Assembly: GCA_910587915.1 (NCBI GenBank) | Contig: CAJUOB010000017.1 | Location: 1 to 58,505, forward strand | Origin: an uncultured Muribaculaceae bacterium | Lineage (GTDB): Bacteria > Bacteroidota > Bacteroidia > Bacteroidales > Muribaculaceae | DNA: 58,505 nucleotides | Direction: 5' to 3' | In this document: in pieces, positions 1 to 7,376 of the stretch | How the letters are laid out: each line of letters starts with the position of its first letter | Numbering within the stretch: position 1 is the stretch's first letter | The notes under the pieces: model-generated | What the model was told of the DNA's origin: nothing | Databases searched by the model: none | What the model saw: only the letters and a program-made list of their open reading frames with translations | Position numbers and translations under genes: made by a program

Positions 1-87
1 ACTGTCGGGACAATCGTCAGGGCGTTCAAGGCTATGGGCGTACCCGCAGCATTCTCTTTCGGTGGTGTATCTCTGTCACTTTGCTGA
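1..87 (+). CDS. 3' end of a truncated gene, possibly a small DNA-binding regulator
   Basis: The window opens inside a reading frame that runs 28 codons to a TGA at 85-87. The visible tail contains TIVRAFKAMGVPAAFSF. Its amphipathic helix-like start vaguely recalls the C-terminal end of small HTH antitoxin-type regulators, but this is a weak impression and I do not assign a function. A clear intrinsic terminator lies 42 bases downstream on the same strand, which supports a real transcribed gene ending here. A run of ten C residues (94-103) follows the stop. Confidence 0.4.
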   Translation, partial: TVGTIVRAFKAMGVPAAFSFGGVSLSLC

Positions 88-128
88 GAATATCCCCCCC
101 CCCGCACTTCTTGCATTTTTGCACCTTC

Positions 129-164
129 AAAACCTTCCCACCACCATCGGAAGGTTTTCTTTTT
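129..164 (+). terminator. Intrinsic terminator after the partial first gene
   Basis: A perfect 10-bp stem, AAAACCTTCC (129-138) with GGAAGGTTTT (149-158), encloses a 10-base loop. A T-rich run to 164 follows on the plus strand. Confidence 0.8.
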
Positions 165-555
165 AAATGCAGACTTATATCCACTGAAAAGAAAATCACA
201 CCGTACATTTCAACATAGTTCGGTACTGCCGATTGTGCAAACAACCACCATAACACCGCAACTTCTATTGAAGTCGCTCTTTGTTCCGCCCGATGGGAAT
301 AGTGTCAGTCGAGGACGAAGAAAAACGGCTACGATGAGTATAGTCACCATAGCCGTCCATTTGTTTTTTCGTTGGTAGAAATCTGATGTCAGAGTGGGCA
401 GCTCCATCCGTGCAGTGGCAACACGGAAATTACGCCATCCGGAAATTCCTTAGCTCATTAGGGAAATTTCCGAGCCGCATTGCCAAGTCAACGCTGAAAA
501 TATCCCGAATGAGCCAAAGGAGCGCCCCCTTTGGAATCCCCTTAAGTCAGATAAA
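165..555. other. Non-coding stretch between convergent units
   Basis: I see no convincing gene here. Short open frames on both strands lack homology and are crossed by hairpins. Besides the terminator at 320-356 there is a CCAAAGG/CCTTTGG hairpin near 514-534 and a GGAAATTTCC-type palindromic pair near 440-475. The stretch is AT-rich and looks like the 3' trailer of the leftward genes that follow. Confidence 0.5.
320..356 (-). terminator. Probable terminator of the leftward hypothetical-gene unit
   Basis: ACGGCTA (325-331) pairs perfectly with TAGCCGT (350-356). Read on the minus strand, the stem is followed by a U-run (complement of the A-run at 321-325). It lies downstream of the gene ending at 556. 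Confidence 0.6.
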
Positions 556-945
556 TTATTTATCCCGAATTTCTACGATAGGAACAGTCCTTTCTAATCC
601 TGCCCTTGTGCCATACTTAAAAACACCAATCTGCTTTGCACATTTTCCGGAAGGGATTTTGATTATCTGATCATCGTAATACGAGTTATTCCCATCATTT
701 AGAAAAAGAACCGTAACACCAGTTGCCACTAACGTACCATGTTCAAACTCTTTCGCTAAAGCATCGCCTGAATCCAATACTTGAAATACCTCAAAAGAAT
801 TACAACTAACGCAATCTCCTTCTGTTTCAAATATGGTTATTCCATCGTCAGTAGCGTTTCCTTTAGAAGCCATCAATGCGATTAAAATCATTAACACTAC
901 GCCAGTAACAACACCTGCGCTAAAAATTAGTATTTTTTTACCCAT
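556..945 (-). CDS. Small membrane-anchored or exported protein of unknown function
   Basis: This is a 129-residue protein. The first ~27 residues are a hydrophobic helix after MGKK, which fits a signal anchor or uncleaved signal peptide, so the rest is probably periplasmic or surface-exposed. A CVSC pair lies at about residues 46-49. I recognise no domain. It is the last of three leftward genes in an AT-rich block (gap of 55 bases from the gene at 1001), with codon use unlike the GC-rich genes right of 2961. It may belong to the acquired islet marked by the broken recombinase. Confidence 0.6.
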   Translation of the reverse strand: MGKKILIFSAGVVTGVVLMILIALMASKGNATDDGITIFETEGDCVSCNSFEVFQVLDSGDALAKEFEHGTLVATGVTVLFLNDGNNSYYDDQIIKIPSGKCAKQIGVFKYGTRAGLERTVPIVEIRDK

Positions 946-1000
946 ATCAATTATTTGAAAAGTTCTTTAATCTGTTTAGTTACATGATTTACAACACCAT

Positions 1001-1459
1001 TCATATCTCAATTCCATCCCATCCAAGTCCCCAAGCACCTCTACATGATGCGATGGGTTTACCTGTCATGTAGTCAACAAAGTTGACACTAATCACAGAT
1101 TCCTCATCATTTTGAGAAGCAGAGAAACGAACAAGCAATAACTGACTTTTTTGAATTGGAGAAAGGTCGATTATACGCTCATCTCCGACCATTTCAAGCC
1201 TTGTATCTGATACTGCATCATAAATCTTCACTTCTATATCCATAAGAGTAACAGACCCATTATAACTTGTCACATCTGTTAGCGATGCGTATTCATATTT
1301 ATCCAATTCGGCAGAATTAGAAACGACAGTCCTACTTGTAGTGCACCCGACCAAAATAAGCAAAACAATGCACGGCAGTGCAATCTTCAGAAGATACGAT
1401 AGACTTAGCCTTTGGACAAATATGTTATAGGTCTTCACCATTTGCTCTATTGTATTCAT
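1001..1459 (-). CDS. Putative lipoprotein of unknown function
   Basis: This 152-residue protein has a hydrophobic segment ending in the lipobox LVGC at about residues 36-39, so it is probably a lipidated outer-membrane or periplasmic protein. The annotated start overlaps the end of the upstream gene by 35 bases. An internal ATG at residue 8 would shorten the overlap and give a more normal signal peptide. No known domain is visible. The overlap suggests translational coupling within the 2111-556 unit. Confidence 0.6.
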   Translation of the reverse strand: MNTIEQMVKTYNIFVQRLSLSYLLKIALPCIVLLILVGCTTSRTVVSNSAELDKYEYASLTDVTSYNGSVTLMDIEVKIYDAVSDTRLEMVGDERIIDLSPIQKSQLLLVRFSASQNDEESVISVNFVDYMTGKPIASCRGAWGLGWDGIEI

Positions 1460-2111
1460 TATCGTAGAACATCGTTATGTAATATTTGCCGTACATCTCA
1501 GAAATCATAAACCATACAGGCTTCTTTGAGCACAAATCCATCATATACTCAAACGATAGATTAACTAGTTCTTTCTGAACAGCTTCTGTTGGATTCTCAA
1601 GTTGTTCTGGTGTAAATTTTGCCGTAATCACGGGAAGCAGCTTTTCTCTAATAGCCACAGAATCTGATAATTCCTGAGGTTGCTGATAGAATATCGCCTC
1701 ATATCGTTTGTTTTTGACGGAGATATTATAGGAAATATCCTCATCATCAGGTATGGTGTAATCTTGCAACGATAAATATTTAGGATTTTTCTCAAACTGT
1801 CTACAAAGATTATTAAATCGTATCTGTATAGAGCGTTCGTCAACAGTATTAACATCACAAACCATTATACGACAAACTTTATCGCCATTGGTGGCAACGT
1901 AGACGCGTACACCCATGCCATTGAATGTTCCTTCCAGAGCTTCATTGTTGTATGGACTTGTCTTGAATCCTTTTGTTTTGAGCTTCTTCACCATTTCAGA
2001 CCTACTGCCGTCAATAGGGATTCCCAAGAACTTAGTGACATCGGATTGAGCAAAAACACAGACCGATATTAAAAGTGATGTAATAATTGAGAGGATATGT
2101 TTCATAATCAA
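1425..2111 (-). CDS. Exported protein of unknown function
   Basis: This 228-residue protein starts with a classic signal peptide (MIMKHILSIITSLLISVCVFAQ), cleaved about residue 22, followed by a soluble periplasmic domain rich in charged residues. The style resembles uncharacterised Bacteroidales secreted proteins, but no family is identified with confidence. It is the first gene of the leftward AT-rich unit, about 240 bases downstream of a good Bacteroidetes-type promoter and a heavily structured leader. Start codons at residues 1 and 3 are both possible. Confidence 0.65.
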   Translation of the reverse strand: MIMKHILSIITSLLISVCVFAQSDVTKFLGIPIDGSRSEMVKKLKTKGFKTSPYNNEALEGTFNGMGVRVYVATNGDKVCRIMVCDVNTVDERSIQIRFNNLCRQFEKNPKYLSLQDYTIPDDEDISYNISVKNKRYEAIFYQQPQELSDSVAIREKLLPVITAKFTPEQLENPTEAVQKELVNLSFEYMMDLCSKKPVWFMISEMYGKYYITMFYDNEYNRANGEDL

Positions 2112-2148
2112 GTTTTAAATTTCTTCCATTAACGTATTTACGACAAAG

Positions 2149-2356
2149 CGTGGAACTGCAATGCCACGTTCTAAGTCGGAGGTCGTAGGAAGAACCCTTT
2201 TAAGAGAAATGGTAATAGCAGCCCACGCCGTAAGCGTGAGAACCACTATGCACACTCTCTTAAAAAGTCTTGAATTTCCTACGTTCCCGACTTCGAGATG
2301 AGCATAACGCTTCTTATTTTCAAAAAAGTCTTGGACAGAGTTGCCTCTATCCAATC
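2149..2356 (-). repeat. Extended inverted-repeat, multi-hairpin leader or small RNA element
   Basis: A long imperfect inverted repeat pairs 2168-2208 with 2256-2302; both arms share CTCTTAAAA and TTCCTACG followed by a CCGACTT-type block. The 48-base loop holds another hairpin, CACGC-CGTAA-GCGTG. Further hairpins flank it: CGTGG (2149-2153) with CCACG (2164-2168), and TTGGACAGAG (2331-2340) with CTCTATCCAA (2345-2354). The element lies between a promoter and the gene at 2111 and could be a structured 5' leader, a small RNA or a recombination site. The short frame running through it is not treated as a gene because its TTG start lies inside the promoter. Confidence 0.6.
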
Positions 2357-2357
2357 G

Positions 2358-2389
2358 CAAAGTTAGGTAAAATCCTTGACATCAACAAA
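2358..2389 (-). promoter_or_regulatory. Bacteroidetes-type promoter, leftward
   Basis: Read leftward, TTTG (complement of CAAA at 2386-2389), a 20-base spacer and TAACTTTG (complement of 2358-2365) match the TTTG/TAnnTTTG consensus. The same bases are also close to the CTnDOT-family integration core GTAnnTTTGC, which matters because a recombinase relic is adjacent. Confidence 0.6.
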
Positions 2390-2487
2390 TAGAATTTGCA
2401 CCATTGATTGTAAGATTGGATATAGTCGTGCAAAAAATAAAGTCCATGCCAAGCGACATAGACTTTTCTCTTTTCCCAAGCGTCTTA

Positions 2488-2964
2488 TTACATTGAGAAA
2501 CCAATCGTACCGAGGCTGTCAACAGCTGCTTTCTTTTGGCGGTCAAGCACATAGAGATACTTTTCCGTCTTGATATTCGCTCCATTGTCAAATATGTCCA
2601 CGACAAAGGAGTGGCGTGAGCAATCCCACGATATGAACTTGTTTATTCCTGCCGCCTTTACCCAGCGTTTGAGATGTCTGTCACACGCTCCATATTCGGG
2701 GATATTGAATATTTTCTCAGTGTGGTTATACGGTTCTGTCGGCTTTCCAATCAGAGCCATCAAGTCATCGCTGAGAGGAAAGACAACGACACTGTGTGCG
2801 CGATGCCCCTCGACTTTCTTCTGCTGAAAGCGCAGTGTCTTTGTTGACATATCAACATTGCCATACGTCAATAGTTCCGATATAGCGGCATTAACCAATT
2901 TCATTTCTATCCATTTCGGGTGCAAGGGACACCCGATTTCCTTGAATAGAGCTGTATCTTTCAA
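2488..2964 (-). pseudogene. Decayed tyrosine recombinase (conjugative-transposon type)
   Basis: The reading frame keeps the catalytic-domain backbone of a Bacteroidales tyrosine integrase: TYGNVDM, KTLRFQQKKVEGH, SWDCSRHSF, NGANIKT, then EKYLYVLD. Several key parts are gone. The N-terminal half is missing, the box I arginine region is replaced, and the first His of the HxxRH box is Asp (WDCSRH). The segment with the LxGH motif between GANIKT and EKY is deleted in frame. The nucleophile-like Tyr remains. The frame opens only with a TTG that touches the stop of the TonB receptor gene at 2961, so the 5' end was lost at that junction. It is certainly non-functional and marks an old integration. 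Confidence 0.8.
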
Positions 2965-5249
2965 AGATGTAGCTTGATGCCGGCCATCAGGCTCCGAGGC
3001 GTACTCGGTCCGTATATATATCCCGAATCTCGGAGCGAGCCCTGATCGAAATCTCGCTGATAGCTATTGAAGATATTCATGATGCCTGCGCTGAATTCCA
3101 GACAAGCCGTCTTATACACCTTCAGTTCATAGCTCAATTTGGCATTGGCATCGAAGAATCGCGGAGTATTCACAGCCTTATCCACAGGTGTGCCCGAGCC
3201 GGCCAGGTGCTGAACCAGCATCGATCCGGTATAAGTGCCCGACACAGATGCGGTGAACGCCTTCGTTATATTATACGAAGCTGTGAAGAAACCATACACA
3301 TCCGGTGTGCGGAACATCTTTTTCACCGGAGCGACTTCAGGATCCTCGCTCCAATATTCAAGCTGCTTATAGCGGCTGCTCTGCCATGTCGCGCCAAGCT
3401 GTATCATCCACTTGGGCCATACAAGGCGTAGCTCGGCATTTACGCCGGCCACGCGAGCACCGCCGCCATTATAGCGTTCCTGCACGGCATTACCATTGGC
3501 ATCGGTATGATCGAGAAGACGCAATGCAAACACATCGCGCAGGTCGGTATAGAAACCTTCGATCATAAGATTGGCCTGAACATCGCCGAAACGCTGATAG
3601 AAATCGGCCGAGGCGCTCACACTGTTGCTGCTCTCCTGCTTAAGATCGGGAGCGAGAATAGTCACGAGACGCTCGCCGCCGACTATGGCGATATGGAAAT
3701 CCTCGTCGTAAGCCTGAGGCGAACGGAAGCCGGTGGAATACGACAGACGGAAATTCATGCGGTCCGACGGATTGAAGCGTATGTTCACTCGCGGCGACAC
3801 TATCGGGTTGTGTATCATCGAGTGTTTGTCGAGGCGTGCGCCGATAAGGAAACCCCAGCGGTCGGTACGCCATTCATTCTGAGCATAGGCACTGTATATA
3901 TTCACCTTCTGACTTATGTCGTGATCATAACCAACAGTTATGTCATGCAGATAATTATGACTGTACTCCACACCGCCTATAAACTCAGCCGGCATGAACA
4001 GCACCTTCCGGAACGACTGAGTCCACTGCGCACCGGCAGTAGCCGTGAGGTCGTTTGTACGACCATAGGCATCAGGGTCCATATCGCTTCCATAGTAGCT
4101 CTTGCGGCGTATGCTCTGAAGAGCGGTAAATACGTTGAAATGACGGTCGCGCTCACCCGACCACCAGTCGAATGCCACCTCACCTCCATGATTATTATGC
4201 TCCACTTGCTCGGCTACCATGGCCATGTGAGGCGGATTGTCGAGATCGTCGCCACCGCGGCGATACTCATGGGTTGCATGATACTCCACATTAAGGCGCG
4301 TATCGGACGTAAACCGCATATTGCTACGCGCACCCAGTGTCTGGCTTTTCAATTCCGGCACCTCGGTAAAGCCATCGCCATCGTGGTCGTAGCCATCGCG
4401 GCTACGGCTCTGGCCATACACAGTAAGTCCGATTTCATTGTTATGGCCCACCACCGAGGCATTGAACGTAGTATTGTTATCCAGAGCACCGCTTATACCC
4501 ATCGACATCAGCGTATGGCTCACTTCAGCATAATTTGCCGTAGGATCTTTTGTTATGATATTCACCGTGCCACCGATGGCCGAAGAGCCGAAAAGGGCCG
4601 AGCCGCCACCTCGCATCACCTCAACACGGTCTATCATATTAGCCGGAATCTGTTCAAGGCCATAAACACCGGCAAGTGCCGAAAATACCGGGCGTGAATT
4701 CATAAGAATCTGCGAATAGTGTCCATCCAGACCATTGATTCGAACCTGCGTGAATCCACAGTTCTGGCAATCGTTCTCCACACGCACACCGGGCTGATAG
4801 CACAGACCGTCGGCAAGCGATGGCGCATCGACCAACCGGAAAAGCCGGTCGTCGACCACACTCACCAACGCCGGGCTATGCCGCCTCTTAAGCTCACTTT
4901 TCGAGCCGGTCACCACCACTTGATCGAGCATCATGGCGTCGGGTGCAACCTCGAAGTTAAGTTCTGTTGTCTGTCCGGCCTTCAGACTGACAGTGCGTCG
5001 CTCGGTCACATATCCGGTATAAGATGCCTCGACCACATACTCGCCAGGTTTAAGATGGCGCAGCACAAAATGGCCCGATGCATCGGTTGTTGTTCCAACT
5101 TTCAGCGAAGGAATAGTTACTATATAGAACGGAATATGCTCTCCGGTCTCCTTGTCAATTACATGACCGCTAAGATTGGTATCGGCGCTCTGAGCCTGCA
5201 CCAACAAGGTCGATACTATAAGAAGCATCGACAAAAAATATTTTATCAT
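2961..5249 (-). CDS. TonB-dependent outer-membrane receptor with regulatory N-domain
   Basis: This 762-residue protein has a signal peptide (to about residue 20), a carboxypeptidase-like beta-sandwich domain (about 22-105), a plug domain with DQVVVTGS and VEVMRGGGSALFGSSAIGG, and a 22-strand barrel ending in a hydrophobic residue. The plug carries a CQNCGF element (about residue 160), an unusual CxxC that could bind metal. Receptors of this type import metal chelates, heme or vitamins using TonB energy. It lies 36 bases downstream of a His-rich small protein and shares its promoter, which suggests metal uptake (inference). Its 3' end abuts the recombinase relic. Confidence 0.9.
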   Translation of the reverse strand: MIKYFLSMLLIVSTLLVQAQSADTNLSGHVIDKETGEHIPFYIVTIPSLKVGTTTDASGHFVLRHLKPGEYVVEASYTGYVTERRTVSLKAGQTTELNFEVAPDAMMLDQVVVTGSKSELKRRHSPALVSVVDDRLFRLVDAPSLADGLCYQPGVRVENDCQNCGFTQVRINGLDGHYSQILMNSRPVFSALAGVYGLEQIPANMIDRVEVMRGGGSALFGSSAIGGTVNIITKDPTANYAEVSHTLMSMGISGALDNNTTFNASVVGHNNEIGLTVYGQSRSRDGYDHDGDGFTEVPELKSQTLGARSNMRFTSDTRLNVEYHATHEYRRGGDDLDNPPHMAMVAEQVEHNNHGGEVAFDWWSGERDRHFNVFTALQSIRRKSYYGSDMDPDAYGRTNDLTATAGAQWTQSFRKVLFMPAEFIGGVEYSHNYLHDITVGYDHDISQKVNIYSAYAQNEWRTDRWGFLIGARLDKHSMIHNPIVSPRVNIRFNPSDRMNFRLSYSTGFRSPQAYDEDFHIAIVGGERLVTILAPDLKQESSNSVSASADFYQRFGDVQANLMIEGFYTDLRDVFALRLLDHTDANGNAVQERYNGGGARVAGVNAELRLVWPKWMIQLGATWQSSRYKQLEYWSEDPEVAPVKKMFRTPDVYGFFTASYNITKAFTASVSGTYTGSMLVQHLAGSGTPVDKAVNTPRFFDANAKLSYELKVYKTACLEFSAGIMNIFNSYQRDFDQGSLRDSGYIYGPSTPRSLMAGIKLHL

Positions 5250-5285
5250 AGAATTATATTTTACAGATTAAGAAATGCGATAGTC

Positions 5286-5627
5286 TCAAGCTGCCACAGG
5301 GGGCGCCCGTCCACTTCCTATATCTGTAAAATCATACTTGTGCCATGTACGGAGTCGGAATTCCGGTCGTACCCGCTGCATCCTCACACCGGGAACAGCA
5401 ATAGGAGCCGATAGCTCCATCGAAGCCATCGCAGCATTTAGCTGAGAAATCCCCAAAAAGCCGACGTCGGAATGCGAGTGATGCGATCCCGGCATATAGG
5501 GATGGGAATGGACCTCAACATGGCCATCTATCAATTGGTGGCTATGCACAAAAAAGGTGTTTCCGCAAAAAAACAATGCGAAAAGCACCAATAGAAACCA
5601 TGCTTTTTTCCTTGTGCGACTGTCCAT
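5286..5627 (-). CDS. Small His-rich membrane/periplasmic protein
   Basis: This 113-residue protein begins MDSRTRKKAW, then a hydrophobic helix, then HSHQLIDGHVEVHSHPY and a GSHHSHSD run. Seven or more histidines in about 30 residues strongly suggest Zn, Cu or Ni binding outside the inner membrane. A longer frame reaches 5672, but the promoter -7 box is at 5642-5649, so the ATG at 5627 is the likely start, about 9 bases after the predicted transcription start. It precedes the TonB receptor gene in the same unit. No named family is recognised; a metal chaperone or sensor role is inference. Confidence 0.7.
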   Translation of the reverse strand: MDSRTRKKAWFLLVLFALFFCGNTFFVHSHQLIDGHVEVHSHPYMPGSHHSHSDVGFLGISQLNAAMASMELSAPIAVPGVRMQRVRPEFRLRTWHKYDFTDIGSGRAPPVAA

Positions 5628-5641
5628 ACCTATTCGAGCCG

Positions 5642-5673
5642 CAAAAGTACATAAAATACGCGAACTACACAAA
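5642..5673 (-). promoter_or_regulatory. Promoter of the His-rich protein/TonB receptor unit
   Basis: On the minus strand, TTTG (complement of CAAA at 5670-5673), a 20-base spacer and TACTTTTG (complement of 5642-5649) fit the consensus exactly. It lies in the gap after the phosphoethanolamine transferase gene, so the metal-related pair can be transcribed independently of that gene. Confidence 0.7.
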
Positions 5674-5681
5674 CACGCCCG

Positions 5682-7376
5682 TCAACGACGCGCCGTTCCG
5701 ATATCGATACCCCTTTTCGCAAGGCATTCGAAATCGGGAGTCCGCAGCCCTGCACGCGACAATGCCACGCCCTCGTTGTAGTCGTTCACATACATCCGCA
5801 ACGGTGCCTCATAGCCGTAATCAGTCAATGACGATGATGGCTCATATACTCCTGCCGATACATCGCCGAGCGACATCAACGTGTGGAAAGCACTGTGGCT
5901 CGACGACACATCGCGGTCCGCATTCGACCGGGCGGCTGCATAGCGGTCGGGATGCTCCGATATATATTCCGGCGACATCCACAGAACCATAGGCACATGC
6001 AGTTGCCAGTAGGTAGGGGTCGGCGACGCATGCAGGAAGCGGTTGCGCCCATCATCAAATATATCCTCGCCATGATCGGCAAGATACAGCATCGATGCCG
6101 GACGCCCCGAGAGCTCGAGCACACCGGCAATACTGTCGAGCACTGCGTCGACATACACTATGGAATTATCATAGGCATTTATCAGCTGGGACCAGTTCGA
6201 CTTGTCGGCCTGCATGTCGGAAACCGGCTCGAAAAAATCGAAATCTTCCGGATAGCGCTCCTTGTAGTTGAAGTGCGAACCATAGGTGTGCAACACCGCA
6301 AACAATGGCCGGTCCGCATTATCGCGCACAAATTCCGACAACGCACCGACAAGTTCCATGTCGTGATGATCGTGTCCATCATCGACCAGAAAATCGACCA
6401 CATCGGCCTCATTGCCGAAAAAATCTATCAGCGAACCATTGTGCTGCTGGTTCGAGAGCCATGCCGTGCGGTATCCACCTTCACCAAATGCAGAAATAAC
6501 ACTTTTAACACTGTAGATGGAATCGCCAAACATACCTGCACCAAGATGCGACAGCATCAGCGGCACGCTTTTATGTGTGGTATTGCTTTCCGATAGCGCC
6601 TTCCCGAACGACACCAGCCCCTCGCGACGCGACAGCCGTGGATTCGTTTCACGCTCATAGCCATTGAGCTGCCAATTGTCGGCCCTCGAAGTCTCACCCA
6701 CCACCAGCACCACCACCGGCGGCACAGAGTCTGCCACCGCAGTAGTTCCAAAATGGAATGCGGCCGAACTTTCATAGTATTTCACCGATTGCTCAGTGCG
6801 GTAAGCGGCAACGCCCATGTTATAGCACACATTCACAGGAAAGAGCTCCCGCTCAGCCTTATATCCTCCCGGCATGAAAAATGCAGCAATAAAAGCCACC
6901 AGTCCGACGCCGCCCATAGCACCACCTGCCATGGCCGCCGCTTTCCGCTCACCGTGGTCCGTATACCGTTTTCGGGCACAAAGCACTATACCCACCACTA
7001 TAGGCGGCAGATACAACAGACACACCACCGCAATGGCTTCGCCGAGGTTGCGCAGCAACTCACCTGCCTCATGGGCGTTGGTGGTCACTACGTTGAGAAA
7101 CATGTCTATCGCAATGATAGATTCCCCGTAAAGATACAGCAACACTATCTGGAATGCACACAGCACCATCACAGGAATAAGGAAAAGAGCCGTGCGCCCG
7201 GCCTTGCGGCTCCATGCCATAAGCAAAAGGTATATGCCGGCCGGCAGCGCCACATTGGCTATGCGGGCGGCAACGCTATAGTACTGCTCGGTAATATCGA
7301 GCGCTACATTAGGTATAATCAGCAATACCGGAAGCACCCACATGAGGGCTGCCGGAAGTCTATCGTGAGTTTTCAT
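5682..7376 (-). CDS. Lipid A phosphoethanolamine transferase (EptA-like)
   Basis: This 564-residue inner-membrane protein has four to five N-terminal membrane helices (about residues 10-175) and a periplasmic alkaline-phosphatase-fold domain. It carries the signature GETSRADNW, in which the Thr is the phosphoryl-accepting nucleophile, plus TTHKSVPLML and the metal-site motif DHGEDIFDD. The family moves phosphoethanolamine from phosphatidylethanolamine to lipid A, lowering negative charge and raising resistance to cationic peptides. Length is normal. Its ATG overlaps the stop of the upstream barrel gene by one base (TGATG), which implies coupled translation. Confidence 0.88.
   Translation of the reverse strand: MKTHDRLPAALMWVLPVLLIIPNVALDITEQYYSVAARIANVALPAGIYLLLMAWSRKAGRTALFLIPVMVLCAFQIVLLYLYGESIIAIDMFLNVVTTNAHEAGELLRNLGEAIAVVCLLYLPPIVVGIVLCARKRYTDHGERKAAAMAGGAMGGVGLVAFIAAFFMPGGYKAERELFPVNVCYNMGVAAYRTEQSVKYYESSAAFHFGTTAVADSVPPVVVLVVGETSRADNWQLNGYERETNPRLSRREGLVSFGKALSESNTTHKSVPLMLSHLGAGMFGDSIYSVKSVISAFGEGGYRTAWLSNQQHNGSLIDFFGNEADVVDFLVDDGHDHHDMELVGALSEFVRDNADRPLFAVLHTYGSHFNYKERYPEDFDFFEPVSDMQADKSNWSQLINAYDNSIVYVDAVLDSIAGVLELSGRPASMLYLADHGEDIFDDGRNRFLHASPTPTYWQLHVPMVLWMSPEYISEHPDRYAAARSNADRDVSSSHSAFHTLMSLGDVSAGVYEPSSSLTDYGYEAPLRMYVNDYNEGVALSRAGLRTPDFECLAKRGIDIGTARR

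Noticed and set aside
94..103. Run of ten C residues as a possible phase-variation tract
   Set aside because: It lies after the stop codon of the only frame it could affect and before a terminator; no gene is placed to be switched. Sequencing error is also possible.
210..407. 65-codon minus-strand frame in the first intergenic region
   Set aside because: It contains the terminator hairpin and has no homology-like features.
2115..2360. 81-codon frame across the inverted-repeat element
   Set aside because: Its TTG start overlaps the promoter -7 box, and the sequence is dominated by RNA-like hairpins.
3507..4697. 396-codon open frame on the plus strand opposite the TonB receptor gene
   Set aside because: It mirrors the receptor's codon structure; the minus-strand protein has clear domains and this one has none.
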